Source: Hibiscus mutabilis (lineage: Eukaryota; Streptophyta; Magnoliopsida; Malvales; Malvaceae). Taken from it: 64,000 bases of DNA. The DNA lies in NCBI GenBank assembly GCA_019671005.1, contig CM033721.1, positions 50,262,864 to 50,326,863 of the forward strand, read 5' to 3'. The position numbers and the translations under genes are program-made. The notes beneath the pieces are model-generated. The model was not told the DNA's origin, ran no database searches, and saw nothing but the letters and a program-made list of their open reading frames with translations. This document shows, piece after piece, positions 11,706-22,110 of this stretch (positions within the stretch are counted from its first letter, which is position 1; every line of letters starts with the position of its first letter).

Positions 11706-14008
11706 TGTTGTCACTAGATTTTTACCTTCGTTTTAGTTTAATTGTTATATTAATTTAGTATTATATTAATTTAGTTATACCATTAATATAGTTAGGTGTC
11801 ATATATTTAATGTATTAATATTAGATGTGTTGTATAGTATACCTAGTGTATAGTTGTTATATATTAGTATGATTGATATGGTAGTTAGAATTAACATAGG
11901 TTATATATTTTTAGTATCTTAGTTAGTAGTTAATATAATGGCTAGTTATCAAAACCCAAAAAAATAAAATAGACAGCCCATTCAATTAAAATAAATAAAG
12001 GATCCATTAGATATAATGGATAGAGTCCATTATACAAAGGGCCTGTTGGCCCGTTTATAACAAAAAAACCCTAATCCTTCTATTCTTTTGCACAGCCGAA
12101 AGGAGACCGTTGGACCAATCTGGGATCCAACGGCGCAAGTCGTGCCAGCTGGGGATAATATAGCGCCTCAATTGCATAACCGTTTAATTAGGATGCAATC
12201 TGACGGCCCAGATCACTTCGAGATGTATCACGCGGATCATCACTCGCGTGTGGCAGCCACGCGCATGACGTTTCAGGTCTGACCATTCGCTTCGTCTTCT
12301 CCGATGCTCCACTCGCTCTGATTGTTCCTCGTCGGCGTCGTTCGAATTATCAGAAATATGCAAACAAAGGAAAAAGGGTTAAATCCCTAAATTGGAGCAC
12401 AACAATTCAAGATAAAGACAAAAAGGAATTAAATCCCTAAATTGAAGCCCTAGCTGGAAAATTAGAATCCCAGAAAGGAAAGGTTAGTCCCTGAATCGAA
12501 GCCATGGCAAAGATCAAGCAATTTCAGAGGAAGAAATTAGGGATTTACTCTTGTAATCTAAGCATTTCAATAGCTATATAAACCCCATTGTAAATCATTA
12601 TAATGACAAGAAGAATCACACACAACAATTACAGAAAACATACAAGATACATACAATTAGCATTCGGAAGTTGCAGAGCAAGCAGTTGTAATCAAAATTC
12701 AAAAGCAATAAAGAGAAGCAAGTTTCTAGTAATCTTTTCTATCTATTTACTTTCTATTTAGAATTAAATAAAGGAAAAGGGGTTGTTTTTTACCTTATTT
12801 TTCTTTGAAACACCATGGAGATTTGGCTTCGAAGTAAATATGGTGGAAAATGCAATTTTGAGGTCGCCAAAATCTGGGAAATTTTGGGTTTTCTAGGAAT
12901 TTTGCCATTGGCAACGGTGGTCGGCACGACAGACCACCACTGTGTTCTTCAATTCATGAAGAACACGATGAATGTCTTTAGAGGATTTTATAAGCGCCAG
13001 CTTTGATCCATTTGGGAGAGTGGATAAAATGAAATTTGTTTATAATTTTGGCTATATATACCAACTCGTTTGACCCGATCCAAACCCGCTTATAACTCGC
13101 GCCCTTCTTCTTTGGATCTTGCGCCGCAACACCTCAGTTTTTAATTGTTTCAATTTCGTCCTTTTTCTTTTCAATTTGGCACCAGATTTTAAATTTTTTC
13201 AAATTAACCCTCACATTTTGGCTTTCTTTTAATTTAGTCCATAATGTAGATTGTTTTTATATAAATAAAATTAATTTCCCCTTTTCTTTATTTAGCAATT
13301 ATTTTAATAGTTAATTTAATTTAAGTATTTTTGTTCCTCTTGTTTTTGTATGTATATATTTGTATGTATGTTAAACTTTAGGTATAGGGACTTAAAACCT
13401 AGAATAGAAACTTGTATGTTGTAAAACTTTCTTCATTCTCAATAAAACACACTTAATTGCATTTTAACGTAATAATTAAAATAAATGTAGACATTTCTTT
13501 AGGGTTCAAACACTAAATTCTAAAAAAACAATAACACACCTAATCTTTTCTCTAATTTGTTTTTAAAAAGTGAAAGCTTAATTAATGCGGTTTCTTATCA
13601 AACGAGAATGACGGGTTAGCGCCAAGAGTGTTAGCGGTGATTAAAGTTCATTTCTCAGGCGATAAGGCCGTTAAAATAGATTTACATTCACTTTGCGGAT
13701 AAATAAATTGAAATTTTTTGAACTTGCAAATTCCAGTTTTCAAAGCACGTTTTAGAAATCAATTAGGTACCAATATTTTGGCGCTATGGGAGTGCTAACC
13801 CTTCTCCACTCGTAACCGACCCCCAAACTTGTTTTCTTGTTTTTCATGGACCAAAAATGTTATTTTGATAAATAAAGAGTTTTATTAAAATAACCTTTGT
13901 TTTAAAAGTGATCCAATCACACTTTTTAAAAAGGATTGGTGGCGACTCCGTGATTTTATAAAGTTTTCCAAAATGTCAAAACCTTTTTCCTAAAAAGGGT
14001 TGCGACAC
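11706..14008 (+). mobile_element. 3' LTR of element A
   Basis: About 2.3 kb, starting TGTTGTCACTAG after the polypurine tract and ending GGGTTGCGACACA. It has a GC-richer patch at 12070-12330 and a TATA box at 12574. It ends with a block (about 13785-13960: GGGAGTGCTAACCCTTC, CGTAACCGACCCC, GGTGGCGACTCC) that recurs at the end of element D's LTR (31290-31410). Weak frames inside (12088-12282, 12815-13006) look fortuitous. The right boundary is placed where element B's RT coding sequence resumes. Confidence 0.8.
12574..12582 (+). promoter_or_regulatory. Probable TATA box in LTR of element A
   Basis: CTATATAAACCCC in the middle of the LTR is the expected place for the element promoter. Transcription would start about 30 bp downstream (near 12605-12615). 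Confidence 0.55.
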
Positions 14009-14011
14009 ACT

Positions 14012-15250
14012 GTGTGCAAATTTCCTGATGTCTTCCCTGATGAACTTCCGGGTTACCCCTGATCCGTGAAGTTGAATTTGGCATCGACGTACAACCTGGA
14101 ATTACTCCAATGTCCATTGCACCTTATGGAATGGCAGCCGTTGAGCTGGAAGAATTGAAGATCCAGATTCAAGATTTGCTTGATAAAGGCTTCATTCAAC
14201 CAAGTTCCTCACCCTGGGGAGCTCCGGTTCTCTTTGTGAAGAAGAATAATGGTTCCATGAGGTTATGCATTGATTACCGGTAGTTGAACAAGGTGACCAT
14301 CAAGAACAAATATCTATTGCCAAGAATTTATGACCTATTCGATCAATTCAAAGATGGCACCGTGTTTTCCAATATCGATTTATGGTCTGGTTATTATCAA
14401 ATGGGAGTTAAAGAATGTGATGTGCCTAAGACTGTCTGGTTATTATCAAATTTATGGTGGTGTTCATTGATGACATCTTAATCTATTCTAAGGATGCAGC
14501 AGAACATCGTGATCACCTTCGCATTGTGTTTCAAACCCATTGGGAGAAGTAGTTATTCACCAAGTTCTCTAAATGTGAGTTCTGGCTTACTGAAATCACC
14601 TTCCTTAGGCATGTAGTATCGGCCTTGGGCATCCAAGTGGACCCGAAAAAGATTTAAACCATTCTTGATTGGCAACCACCGAAAAATATTGGCGAAGTAA
14701 GAAGTTTTCTTGGTCTTGCTGGCTACTATAGAAGATTCGTTAAAGGATTTTCAATGGTAGAGGCCCCTCTGACTAAGTTATTGAGAAAGGGAGCTCCGTT
14801 CGTTTGGACTACGGATCAACAAAGGTGTTTCGACCAATTGAAACAAGTTTTGACTCACGCACCAGTTCTAACCCAACCTGAGTCAGGAAAAGACTACACG
14901 GTTTACAGTGATGCATCGCATCTGGGGTTAGGATAGGCAAAGTCATTTCATATACATCGAGACAGCTCAAGCCACATGAGATGAATTATCCTACTCATGA
15001 TTTAGAATTGGTCGCAGTTGTCTTTGCGTTGAAGATTTAGAGACATTACCTCTACGGGGAGAAATGTTACCTCTTCACCGATCATAAAAGTCTCAAATAT
15101 CTCCTAACTCAAAAAGAGTTGAACCTTCAGCAATGGAGATGGATGGAATTCCTCAAGGACTATGATCTTGTTATTGATTACCATCCGGACAAGGCCAATA
15201 TTGTAGCTGATGCACTCAGCCGCAAACCTATGCCTGGTAAGTTCTATTGT
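14012..15250 (+). pseudogene. pol: RT and RNase H of element B, broken and internally deleted
   Basis: Readable blocks are KFPDVFPDELPG (about 14015-14050), SSSPWGAPVLFVKKNNGSMRLC (about 14204-14270), NKVTIKNKYLLPRI (14287), FSNIDLWSGYYQM (about 14365-14405), FIDDILIYSKDA (about 14463-14500, the catalytic IDD), RSFLGLAGYYRRF (14700), RNase H VYSDASHLGLG (14901) and NIVADALSRKPM (15198-15235). The fingers/palm segment that should lie between VPKT and FIDD is missing, about 130 bp, and is replaced by an 18-bp filler. Stops at 14281, 14550, 14655 and 14934 add to the damage. Confidence 0.9.
14385..14451 (+). repeat. 18-bp direct repeat marking a deletion scar
   Basis: gtctggttattatcaaat is present at 14385-14402 in its proper RT context and again at 14434-14451, exactly where a segment of RT is missing. 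Confidence 0.85.
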
Positions 15251-15299
15251 TGACTCCCAAGACTATTGTGATGATCCGTATATCGACTTATTGTAAATT

Positions 15300-16835
15300 C
15301 TTGTGTTGTAGCTCCTCAAGATATCAACGCTCACTTCCGTCTTAAAAGGCATCATTACTTTGTAGCTGAACTTCAAGCTCAGTCTACTATTACATCGAGA
15401 ATTCGAGCATTGCAAGAACAGGATCCTAAACTTCAAGTCATCATTCCCAAGCTGCAAGATAACCCAGATTTCAAATTGAATTCTAAAGGGCTTTTATGTT
15501 TTCACAATCGGGTCTGTGTACCTGATGATGAATCTCTTTATATTGATATCCTCAATAAAGCTTATTCAAGTTCTTTCTCTATTCACCTGAGGTCAATAAA
15601 GATGTACAAGGACCTATAGGAGCTTTATTGGTGGTCGAGCATGAAACGAGCCATAGTTGAGTTCATGTCCAAGTGCCTTACGTGTTAGCATGTTAATGCT
15701 GAACATCGTGTTCCTACTAGATTACTGCAACCTATTGATCTACCGCAATGGAAGTGGGAGAAGATCACCATGGACTTTGTTAGTGGTTTACCTCTGACTC
15801 CCACTAAACACGATATAATTTGGGTCATTATAGATCATCTGACCAAGTTAGCGCATTTCATACCAGTTCGAATGGACTATGGTCTTCCCAAGCTAGTTGA
15901 CTTGTATATCAAGAAAGTCATTCGACTTTATGTAGTACCTCAATCTATCATTTCCGATTGAGATCCTTGATTTGCATATCGATTTTGGAAGTCTTTGCTA
16001 CGAGCTTTGGGCACTAGAGTTAATCTTAGTACTGCCTTTCACCCGCAGTCTGATGGCCAATCAGAATGAGTAATATAGATTTTGGAGGACATGCTACGAG
16101 CATGTGTTATCAATTTCGGTGGGTCATGGGAGAAATCCCTACCCCTTATTGAATTTGCCTACAACAATAGCTACCAAACTTCTATCAAGATGGCTCCTTA
16201 TGAAGCATTGTATGGGAGACATTGTCGAACTCCTTTATGCTGGTCTGAGCTCAGTGAATGCAAGATGTTGGGCCCTGAATTACTTTGGGAAACTGAAGAA
16301 TAGGTTGCCATTATCCATGACCGTTTGAAAGCAGCCTTTGACTGACAGAAGGCCTATGCTGACCTTAAGCGAAGGGATATTCAATATGAAGTGGGTGAAA
16401 GAGCCTTTCTCAAGGTTTTACCGTGGAAGAAAATTTTGAGGTTTGATAAGAAAAGGAAACTAAGTCCTCGATTTATCGGACCTTTTGAGGTTACTGAAAA
16501 ATTTGGCTTTGTGGCTTATCGCTTGTTGTTTCCCTCAGAAATGAGCAAAATCCATGATGTGTTTCATGTATCCATGCTTCAAAAGTATCGCTCTGATCAT
16601 TCGCACATTATTGAACCTGAGTTTATGGAAATTCAATACAACTTATCCTTTGAAGAAGAACCAATTCAAATTCTTGCAAATGAAGGTAGGAGGCTTCGTA
16701 ACAAGACTATTCTATTGGTCAAAGTGCTCTAGAGGAACCATACTGCTAAGGAAGCAATACGGGAACCAGAGGAGACAATGCAGAAGCAATATCCTCACCT
16801 CTTCGATCTAGGTAAAATTTGAGGACGAATTTTTC
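15300..16835 (+). pseudogene. pol: Integrase with chromodomain-like tail, element B
   Basis: The zinc-binding region is about 15600-15715. The core starts with ITMDFVSGLPLTPTKHD (15761) and IIWVIIDHLTKLAHF. It continues past stops to NLSTAFHPQSDGQSE (16022-16068) and the catalytic-Glu region, then IEFAYNNSYQTSI and PYEALYGRHCRTPLCW. The C-terminal part at 16391-16732 has LSPRFIGPFEV and KIHDVFHVSMLQKY, followed by a tail (about 16615-16800) resembling the chromodomain of Tekay/Del elements, which targets integration to heterochromatin. In-frame TGA/TAG codons at about 15958, 15968, 16066, 16075, 16300 and 16729 inactivate it. Confidence 0.88.
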
Positions 16836-16837
16836 TT

Positions 16838-16849
16838 AAGGGGGAGAGT
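16838..16849 (+). promoter_or_regulatory. Polypurine tract of element B
   Basis: AAGGGGGAGAGT lies directly before the TGTAACACCCC start of the LTR. Confidence 0.8.
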
Positions 16850-19293
16850 TGTAACACCCCAAAATCTAACCTAATCAGAATTGGGTTCCAGCGATCAGAA
16901 ACCCTACACCAACAATGTTTAAATATTACATTAATGTTGACTATAAGCTCAATTGTTTCAATAATGGACTCTAATTGAGTCGAATCTACGGTTAAGGACC
17001 ATATTGAATATATTAGGGAACATTTTAGTGGCTAAATCGTAAGAATTATAAGTTTGGGGACAAAACTATAGTCTACCGAGAGTTTAGGGACTAATCTTGC
17101 GATTAGCCCATCCTCAATTATAAATCCCATACGTGGGATTACCGGGAAAGTTTCCTTCAATAGAAGGAAAACTATAGCTATTAAAACAAAAGAATAGCAA
17201 GCTTAGAAGCTTACCCGAAACACTCTCATCAAAGCACCTCATTAAGTTGTCATCTTCTACCTAAGCAAGCACCTTCATTGGAGCTTGACTCAAGCTTGAC
17301 TTTTCTTCGATTTATTGCTATTGAAATGTTGCTAGTGACCGGTAAGTTATAGCCCTCAATCAACCATTGAAACCCATGGATAAATCAATCTTAATCACAA
17401 GCTAGGGTTTGGCTATCCATGGAGTTTTCTAGCTAATAGCTATTTCGAGCTTCGATATTGATTTTGATATCGTTAGAATGATTTCGTTATCGTATTATTG
17501 AATCTAATCGAATCCTATTATTTTACCTAGCTCAAAAAGTTGGTAGAGATCATCCACAATCACCAACAAAATCTAGGGACAAGGGGATTTCTATCTAGGA
17601 GCCTTGAAAGCTTCGGAATATCAAGGTGAGTGTAGCTGGAGTCTCGACATTAGGCTAGGTGCCTTTCCCGACTTCATTGTCAATAAAATTGCCATTGTCA
17701 ACCTTGTTGTTGGGGATTATTGCATCGAATCACTTATCAAACATTATGGTAAGTTTTGGTAAGCTATCGTGTCGAGTATGGATCATTGTCATTGTCATCG
17801 TTATCGCTATTGAAAACCGAATATAGGTATCGTTATTGTTAATGAATATTACTATTGTCATTACCATCGCCATTGTCATTGAACCATGAAAGTGTGGGAT
17901 ATTGGCATAGCATCGAAATAGAGTGGTATAGCACTCGTGTAGCCATTGCCATTGACCATTGATGTTAGCATCGTTATTGTCATCGAAATATTGCAAATAA
18001 AGCATCGATCATCGTTGATGTCGTTGTGATCATTGGACAGCGCCATTGCTATTGTTATTGTCATTGAACTTAGACATTAAAATATTGATTATTGTTATGA
18101 ACATTGAACATAGCCATTGATATTGAACATGAATTATCGATATTGTTATTGGACCTTGGATTCGAGGGACATTGGATACAATTGGCATGCCATAGAATTC
18201 ATGAGCTCAGTGTACGGGTGGACTATGGTCCTAGGGCTACGACCTATATTGATTTGGCGAGGCAGAGAGATGTGTTGTGGTATTGGTCATATTGGCGAGG
18301 CGGAGGGACTAGACCATTTATTGATTTGGCGAGGTGTAGGAATTCGCGTATCCACTATCCGGAATCGTCCAAAGGTTATTGATGAAATATGGACTTATTA
18401 TTATTGAACACGAATATTGCATTGCTATCATAGACCTATTGCATTGTTATTGGAGAATTATGAATTGTATTGCATTCTCATGACATTGTGTTATTTTGAT
18501 TACCTCACTAGGCAAAGTATGTCTAATGCATTGCATTTCATCCATTTCAGGTTAAGAGATTCAAGTTAGAAGATCATAGAAGTTGTTACGTTGCACAAGT
18601 CACAAGTAAGTTCAAGTAATGTATATCGTACCTATGAACTCCTAGAATGGTGGAAAAGTAGTCAGGAGAGTCATATATAGTCCTTTTGATATGTGTATAA
18701 TGTGTTTGTGGTGTAATAGTTCCTAATGCCCTAATGGCCCTTTTGAAATGGCTTAAAAGTGTCTAAAATATGCATATTTGGCTCAAAAGGTAAAAACATG
18801 GTAAACGGATTCGGATTAACATGAAATTTGGCATGCTAGTATTTTATATTGATTAAAACTCGTTGGTAAAGTTTCATTACATTTGGAAAATGATAGGTAG
18901 GTCAATTTGAATGTAAACCAACAAAAATCTGTCATCTTAGTGCAGTGCGTATCAATACGGTGGATGGAGTATCGATACGGCCTTGCATATTTGGTCAGGT
19001 CAATGTTGATCAACATGGGGAGTATCGATAAGTTCTAGGCGTATCAGTACAAGTTTTGGCTACGACAATCTGGATTAAAAATGGTATCGGTACAGGGTTA
19101 AGGTGTATCGATACGGAGTGAACATGGTTAACCAGCATCGGTACGGCCCTCCACCATATCAATACGGCCTTTTCTTGTATGTTAAGCCTAATATCATTTT
19201 TTATCGAATGAAAATATCATATCGACCACCACTTAATTCATCGGTAACATACTCCGACCCAGTTTTTGACCAGGCCGGAAAGAGGGTGTTACA
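16850..19293 (+). mobile_element. 3' LTR of element B (chromovirus type)
   Basis: 2444 bp, from TGTAACACCCC to GGGTGTTACA, so the ends form an inverted repeat. The centre (about 17640-18150) is a degenerate tract of CATTG/TATTG words. About 18945-19170 holds eight near-palindromic GTATCGATACGG-like boxes. The minus-strand LTR at 48310-51070 is a close relative over its whole length. The base run after the end (19294-19298, AAATA) is the expected right target duplication; its partner lies outside the window. Confidence 0.88.
18104..18407 (+). other. Short open frames inside the element B LTR, also open in the 48310-51070 LTR
   Basis: Two overlapping frames of about 92 and 96 codons are open here. 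Both are also open and similar in the related LTR (minus strand, 49556-49838). Because two different frames are conserved equally well, this reflects DNA identity between young relatives and not selection on a protein. I do not recognise the product. Confidence 0.25.
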
Positions 19294-19935
19294 AAATATC
19301 ACTATGGACTTTTTTAGTGGTCTACCGTTAACTCCTGCTAAACATGATGCCATTTGGGTCATTGTAGACCGTCTCACTAAGTTAGCACATTTCTTACCAA
19401 TTCGGATGGTCTACGGTCTTCCTAAATTAGCTGACTTGTACATTAAGGAAGTTACCCGGCTCCACAGAGTGCCTCGGTCTATCATTTATGATCGAGATCC
19501 ACAATTTGCTTCTCGGTTATTGAAGTCATTGCAAGGAGCTTTGGGCACTACAGTTAATCTTAGTAATGTCTTTCATCCTCAGTCTAATGGCCAGTCAGAA
19601 AGGGTAATTCAGGTAACTATTACAAGTACCTTCCTTTGAACCATCAATGAGGTGTACCGTTAATGAATCCTTCTTCGCAGATTTTGGAAGACATGGTTCG
19701 AGCATGCATCATCAATTTTGGAAGCTCTTGGGAGAAATCCCTACCTCTTATTGAGTTTGCCTATAGCAACAGTTATCAAGCTTCCATTAAGATTGCACTG
19801 TATGAAGCATTGTATGGCAGGTGATGCAGAACTCCTTTGTGTTGGTCTGAACTCGGTGAAGGCAAGGTGTTGGGCCCTGACTTACTTCGGGAAACCGAGG
19901 AACGAGTTAAGAATTGTGTTGAACGACTCTTAAAT
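19294..19935 (+). pseudogene. pol: Element C: chromovirus integrase fragment
   Basis: It starts at the end of element B's LTR with ITMDFFSGLPLTPAKHDAIW (from 19300) and runs through the second catalytic Asp region (IIYDRDPQFAS, about 19480-19510; the usual S before D is replaced by Y). It continues to VFHPQSNGQSERVIQ (19567-19612), an intron-like insertion, then ILEDMVRACIINF to about 19935 (ETEERVKNCVERLL). It is closely similar to element B's integrase but with fewer stops (one TGA at about 19822). The left part should be left of elements A and B. The right end joins LTR sequence at about 19936. Confidence 0.85.
19613..19680 (+). other. 68-bp intron-like insertion in element C integrase
   Basis: The inserted segment begins GTAACT after CAG and ends CTTCTTCGCAG. 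Skipping it leaves the integrase in frame exactly where the related integrase of element B has no extra sequence (about 16080). TTAATGA near 19660 could serve as a branch site. Confidence 0.6.
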
Positions 19936-20171
19936 TACCAAATTTACAGTTTAGTCCCTAAAACTTGTAGGAGTTAAGAATTGGTCCTAAATGATTAAAT
20001 ATTTTTCTTATTGATTTATTTGGGCTAATATTTATGTTTGATAAGGGTTAAAAAGCATGGCTCGGACTAAGTAACTATAATTGATTGAAATTTTATCACA
20101 CTGATTGTCGTACAACCATCGGTAGCACTCTCCGACCTGGTTCTCGACCAGCCCGGGAATGGGGTGTTACA
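19936..20171 (+). mobile_element. 3' end of a chromovirus LTR, fragment
   Basis: It ends with CTCTCCGACCTGG ... GGGGTGTTACA, matching the last part of the element B LTR in outline but with an otherwise diverged sequence. It directly follows the integrase fragment, so the polypurine tract and most of the LTR have been lost. Confidence 0.7.
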
Positions 20172-20599
20172 AGGATCTTGCTTGAAAGAAGATGAAGATG
20201 ACGATGAAAGGAGAGGTACTTAGTACTTTCTCGGGTAAGTTCAATCAATCATTCTATCTATTCTTTTATTAACAAGCTTTCCTTCTATTGAAGGAATTGC
20301 TTGCTGATCACCCACGTATGTGGGATTATAATTGAGGAGGGGTTAATCGCAAGGTTAGTCCCTCAACTCTCAATTCCCTATACTTGTACTCCCCAGCTTT
20401 CAATTTCTATAATTTAGTCATTAAACAGATTTTCAATACCTTCAATAAGGTCCTTAAACAATAATTTGACTCAACTAGAGTCCAATATCGATACAATTGA
20501 CCTTGCGGTCAATGTCAATACAATATTTGGACCTTTCTGATGTAGGGTTTTCGATCTCCGGGACTCAATTTTGACTAGACCGGTTTTTGGGATGTTACA
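20172..20599 (-). mobile_element. Inverted fragment of a chromovirus LTR start
   Basis: Read on the minus strand it starts TGTAACATCCCAAAAACC and follows the first 430 bp of the element B LTR, including GCGATTAACCCC and CCACATACGTGGGT blocks. It abuts the plus-strand LTR end at 20171. Confidence 0.75.
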
Positions 20600-20772
20600 A
20601 TTTGTTTTCTTTCACTTTTCCTCTCCCTCATTTCTTCCTTTCAATTTTCACTCAACCAAAAAAAGCCTAAATCTAGTGTGATTATTTTGGATTACATATG
20701 TCTAATTGAATTTTAATTATATAATATAATATTTTTCATTTAAATGTAATTGTCAAAAATGCAAAATATTAA
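20600..20772. other. AT-rich intergenic DNA
   Basis: Pyrimidine-rich then AT-rich DNA with no frame or repeat that I recognise. Confidence 0.4.
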
Positions 20773-22110
20773 TATTAAAAAGGCTTAAGGGGTATTTTTT
20801 CCCCTGAGTTCGTATTAAATAATTAATTTAGTCCCTCCGTGAAAAACACACCCAATTAGGCCTTCAAACTTATGAAATACATCAATTTATCCATGTGACT
20901 AGCATCTACCGTTAATGTACTAATGTGGTTGTTAATGGTGCTGACGTGGCAGCACATATGTAAATGATGATGTGATAGAGGAGGGTAACATTTGATTTTT
21001 AGGGAGTTTGAGGGCAAATTTGATTTTTTAGAGAGTTCAAAGGTAAATTTGATTTTTTAAGAAGTTCAAGGTTGAATTATTTTCACGTAATATTTAAATA
21101 AAAAATTAAGAAACTAAAATATTAACATGTAGAATATATTATTATAATATTAAAAATAAAAAAAACTATTAAAAATTTCAAAAAAGTAAAAGAAATATAA
21201 AATTAAAAATATGAGAAGCTATAAAGTGATAAATTATTAAAAATAAAATCATTATTTAAAATTATATTGGAAATACTAGACATTATAAAAAAAACATTTA
21301 AAAATTTAAACACGAGATATTAAAAAAATTTAAAATTATTTTAATAGTTGTGTTCTAGAATTTTTAGAGTAATAGAGAATCTAACAAACTAGCTAAGGAA
21401 AGTATCTGTCGAGTGTGTCCAACTATTTTACCTATTGTGCGCTTATGCCCATCTGGTCTTGCTTGTGTTGTGATTTTTCATAATGATTATGTACGGTAAA
21501 TACATTTCGTAGGTAGTTTTTCAATTTTATCGTTGCCCTCACTACTAGAGAATTGTAATCATTGTAAAATCTAAAACATAACATTATAGATATTTTTAAA
21601 ATTTAGCTATTTTTTACTTTTTATAATGTCAATTTTATTTTTTATTCTTATTATATAATTTTAACACTTTATAAATATTTTTAAAATTTTTGATTTTCTA
21701 ATAATTTATTATTTATAATTTTATATGTCTTTGATGATTTTTTATTTTTTTTAATATTCATTTAATTTTCTAAAAAATTAATAATATATTTATGTTTAAT
21801 ATTTTTGTATTTTATTTTCTTAAAATTCGACATAAAATTAATTCAGCCTTGGAACTCCATTAAAAAAATCAAAATTTCCCTCCAACTCTTGAAAAAATCA
21901 AGTGTTGCCCCTCTACCACACCAACATCCACATGTGGGCTGTCATATCATCACCGTTAACTTCTAAAAAATCATGTTAACGTTAGTCAAAAGTTTAAATT
22001 GATGCAATTCGCGAGTTTGAAGCCTAATTGAGTGTGCTTTTCCGCGGAGAGGTTAAATTGATTATTTGATACGAATACAGTGACAAAATACCCTTTAAGC
22101 TTATTAAAAA
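20773..22110. mobile_element. Non-autonomous Mutator-like element with long TIRs and 9-bp target duplication
   Basis: The element spans 20782-22101 (1320 bp). The left end starts GGCTTAAGGGGTATTTT and the right end, reversed, reads AGCTTAAAGGGTATTTT. The two arms match imperfectly for about 300 bp (20782 to about 21090 against about 21830-22101), sharing blocks such as the CACACCCAATTAGGC stretch. The flanks carry the same 9 bp, TATTAAAAA, at 20773-20781 and 22102-22110. Long TIRs with a 9-bp duplication are the Mutator superfamily signature. The interior is AT-rich with no transposase, so it would depend on an enzyme from elsewhere. Confidence 0.8.

Larger units (their letters stand above)
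1..14008 (+). mobile_element. Element A: Tat/Ogre-type Ty3-gypsy retrotransposon, left end outside window
   Basis: The order of parts is extra ORF1, gag, protease, RT, RNase H, second RNase H, integrase, tandem array, polypurine tract and 3' LTR, all on the plus strand. A second, archaeal-type RNase H between the first RNase H and integrase is the hallmark of the Tat lineage of plant Ty3/gypsy elements. Every frame carries several stops or shifts, so the copy is dead. The 5' LTR and PBS must lie left of base 1. On the right the element ends inside the RT of another retrotransposon (element B), which makes A the younger insertion. The exact right end (14007 or 14009) is uncertain, because the left target duplication is not visible. 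Confidence 0.9.
14010..19293 (+). mobile_element. Element B: Tekay/Del-type chromovirus, 5' part displaced by element A
   Basis: Coding sequence starts abruptly at the end of element A's LTR, in the middle of RT, and continues through RNase H and integrase to a polypurine tract and an LTR. The integrase end resembles the chromodomain-bearing tail of Tekay/Del elements. The missing gag, protease and RT start should lie left of element A, outside the window. On the right, the LTR stops inside the integrase of another chromovirus, so B inserted into C and A then inserted into B. Confidence 0.85.

Noticed and set aside
17730..18064. Met/Thr/Asn-rich minus-strand frames (TITIAMALSNDHND and similar)
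   Set aside because: They are low-complexity antisense of the CATTG-word tract in the LTR; related frames appear in the inverted LTR copy at 49866-50190 for the same reason.
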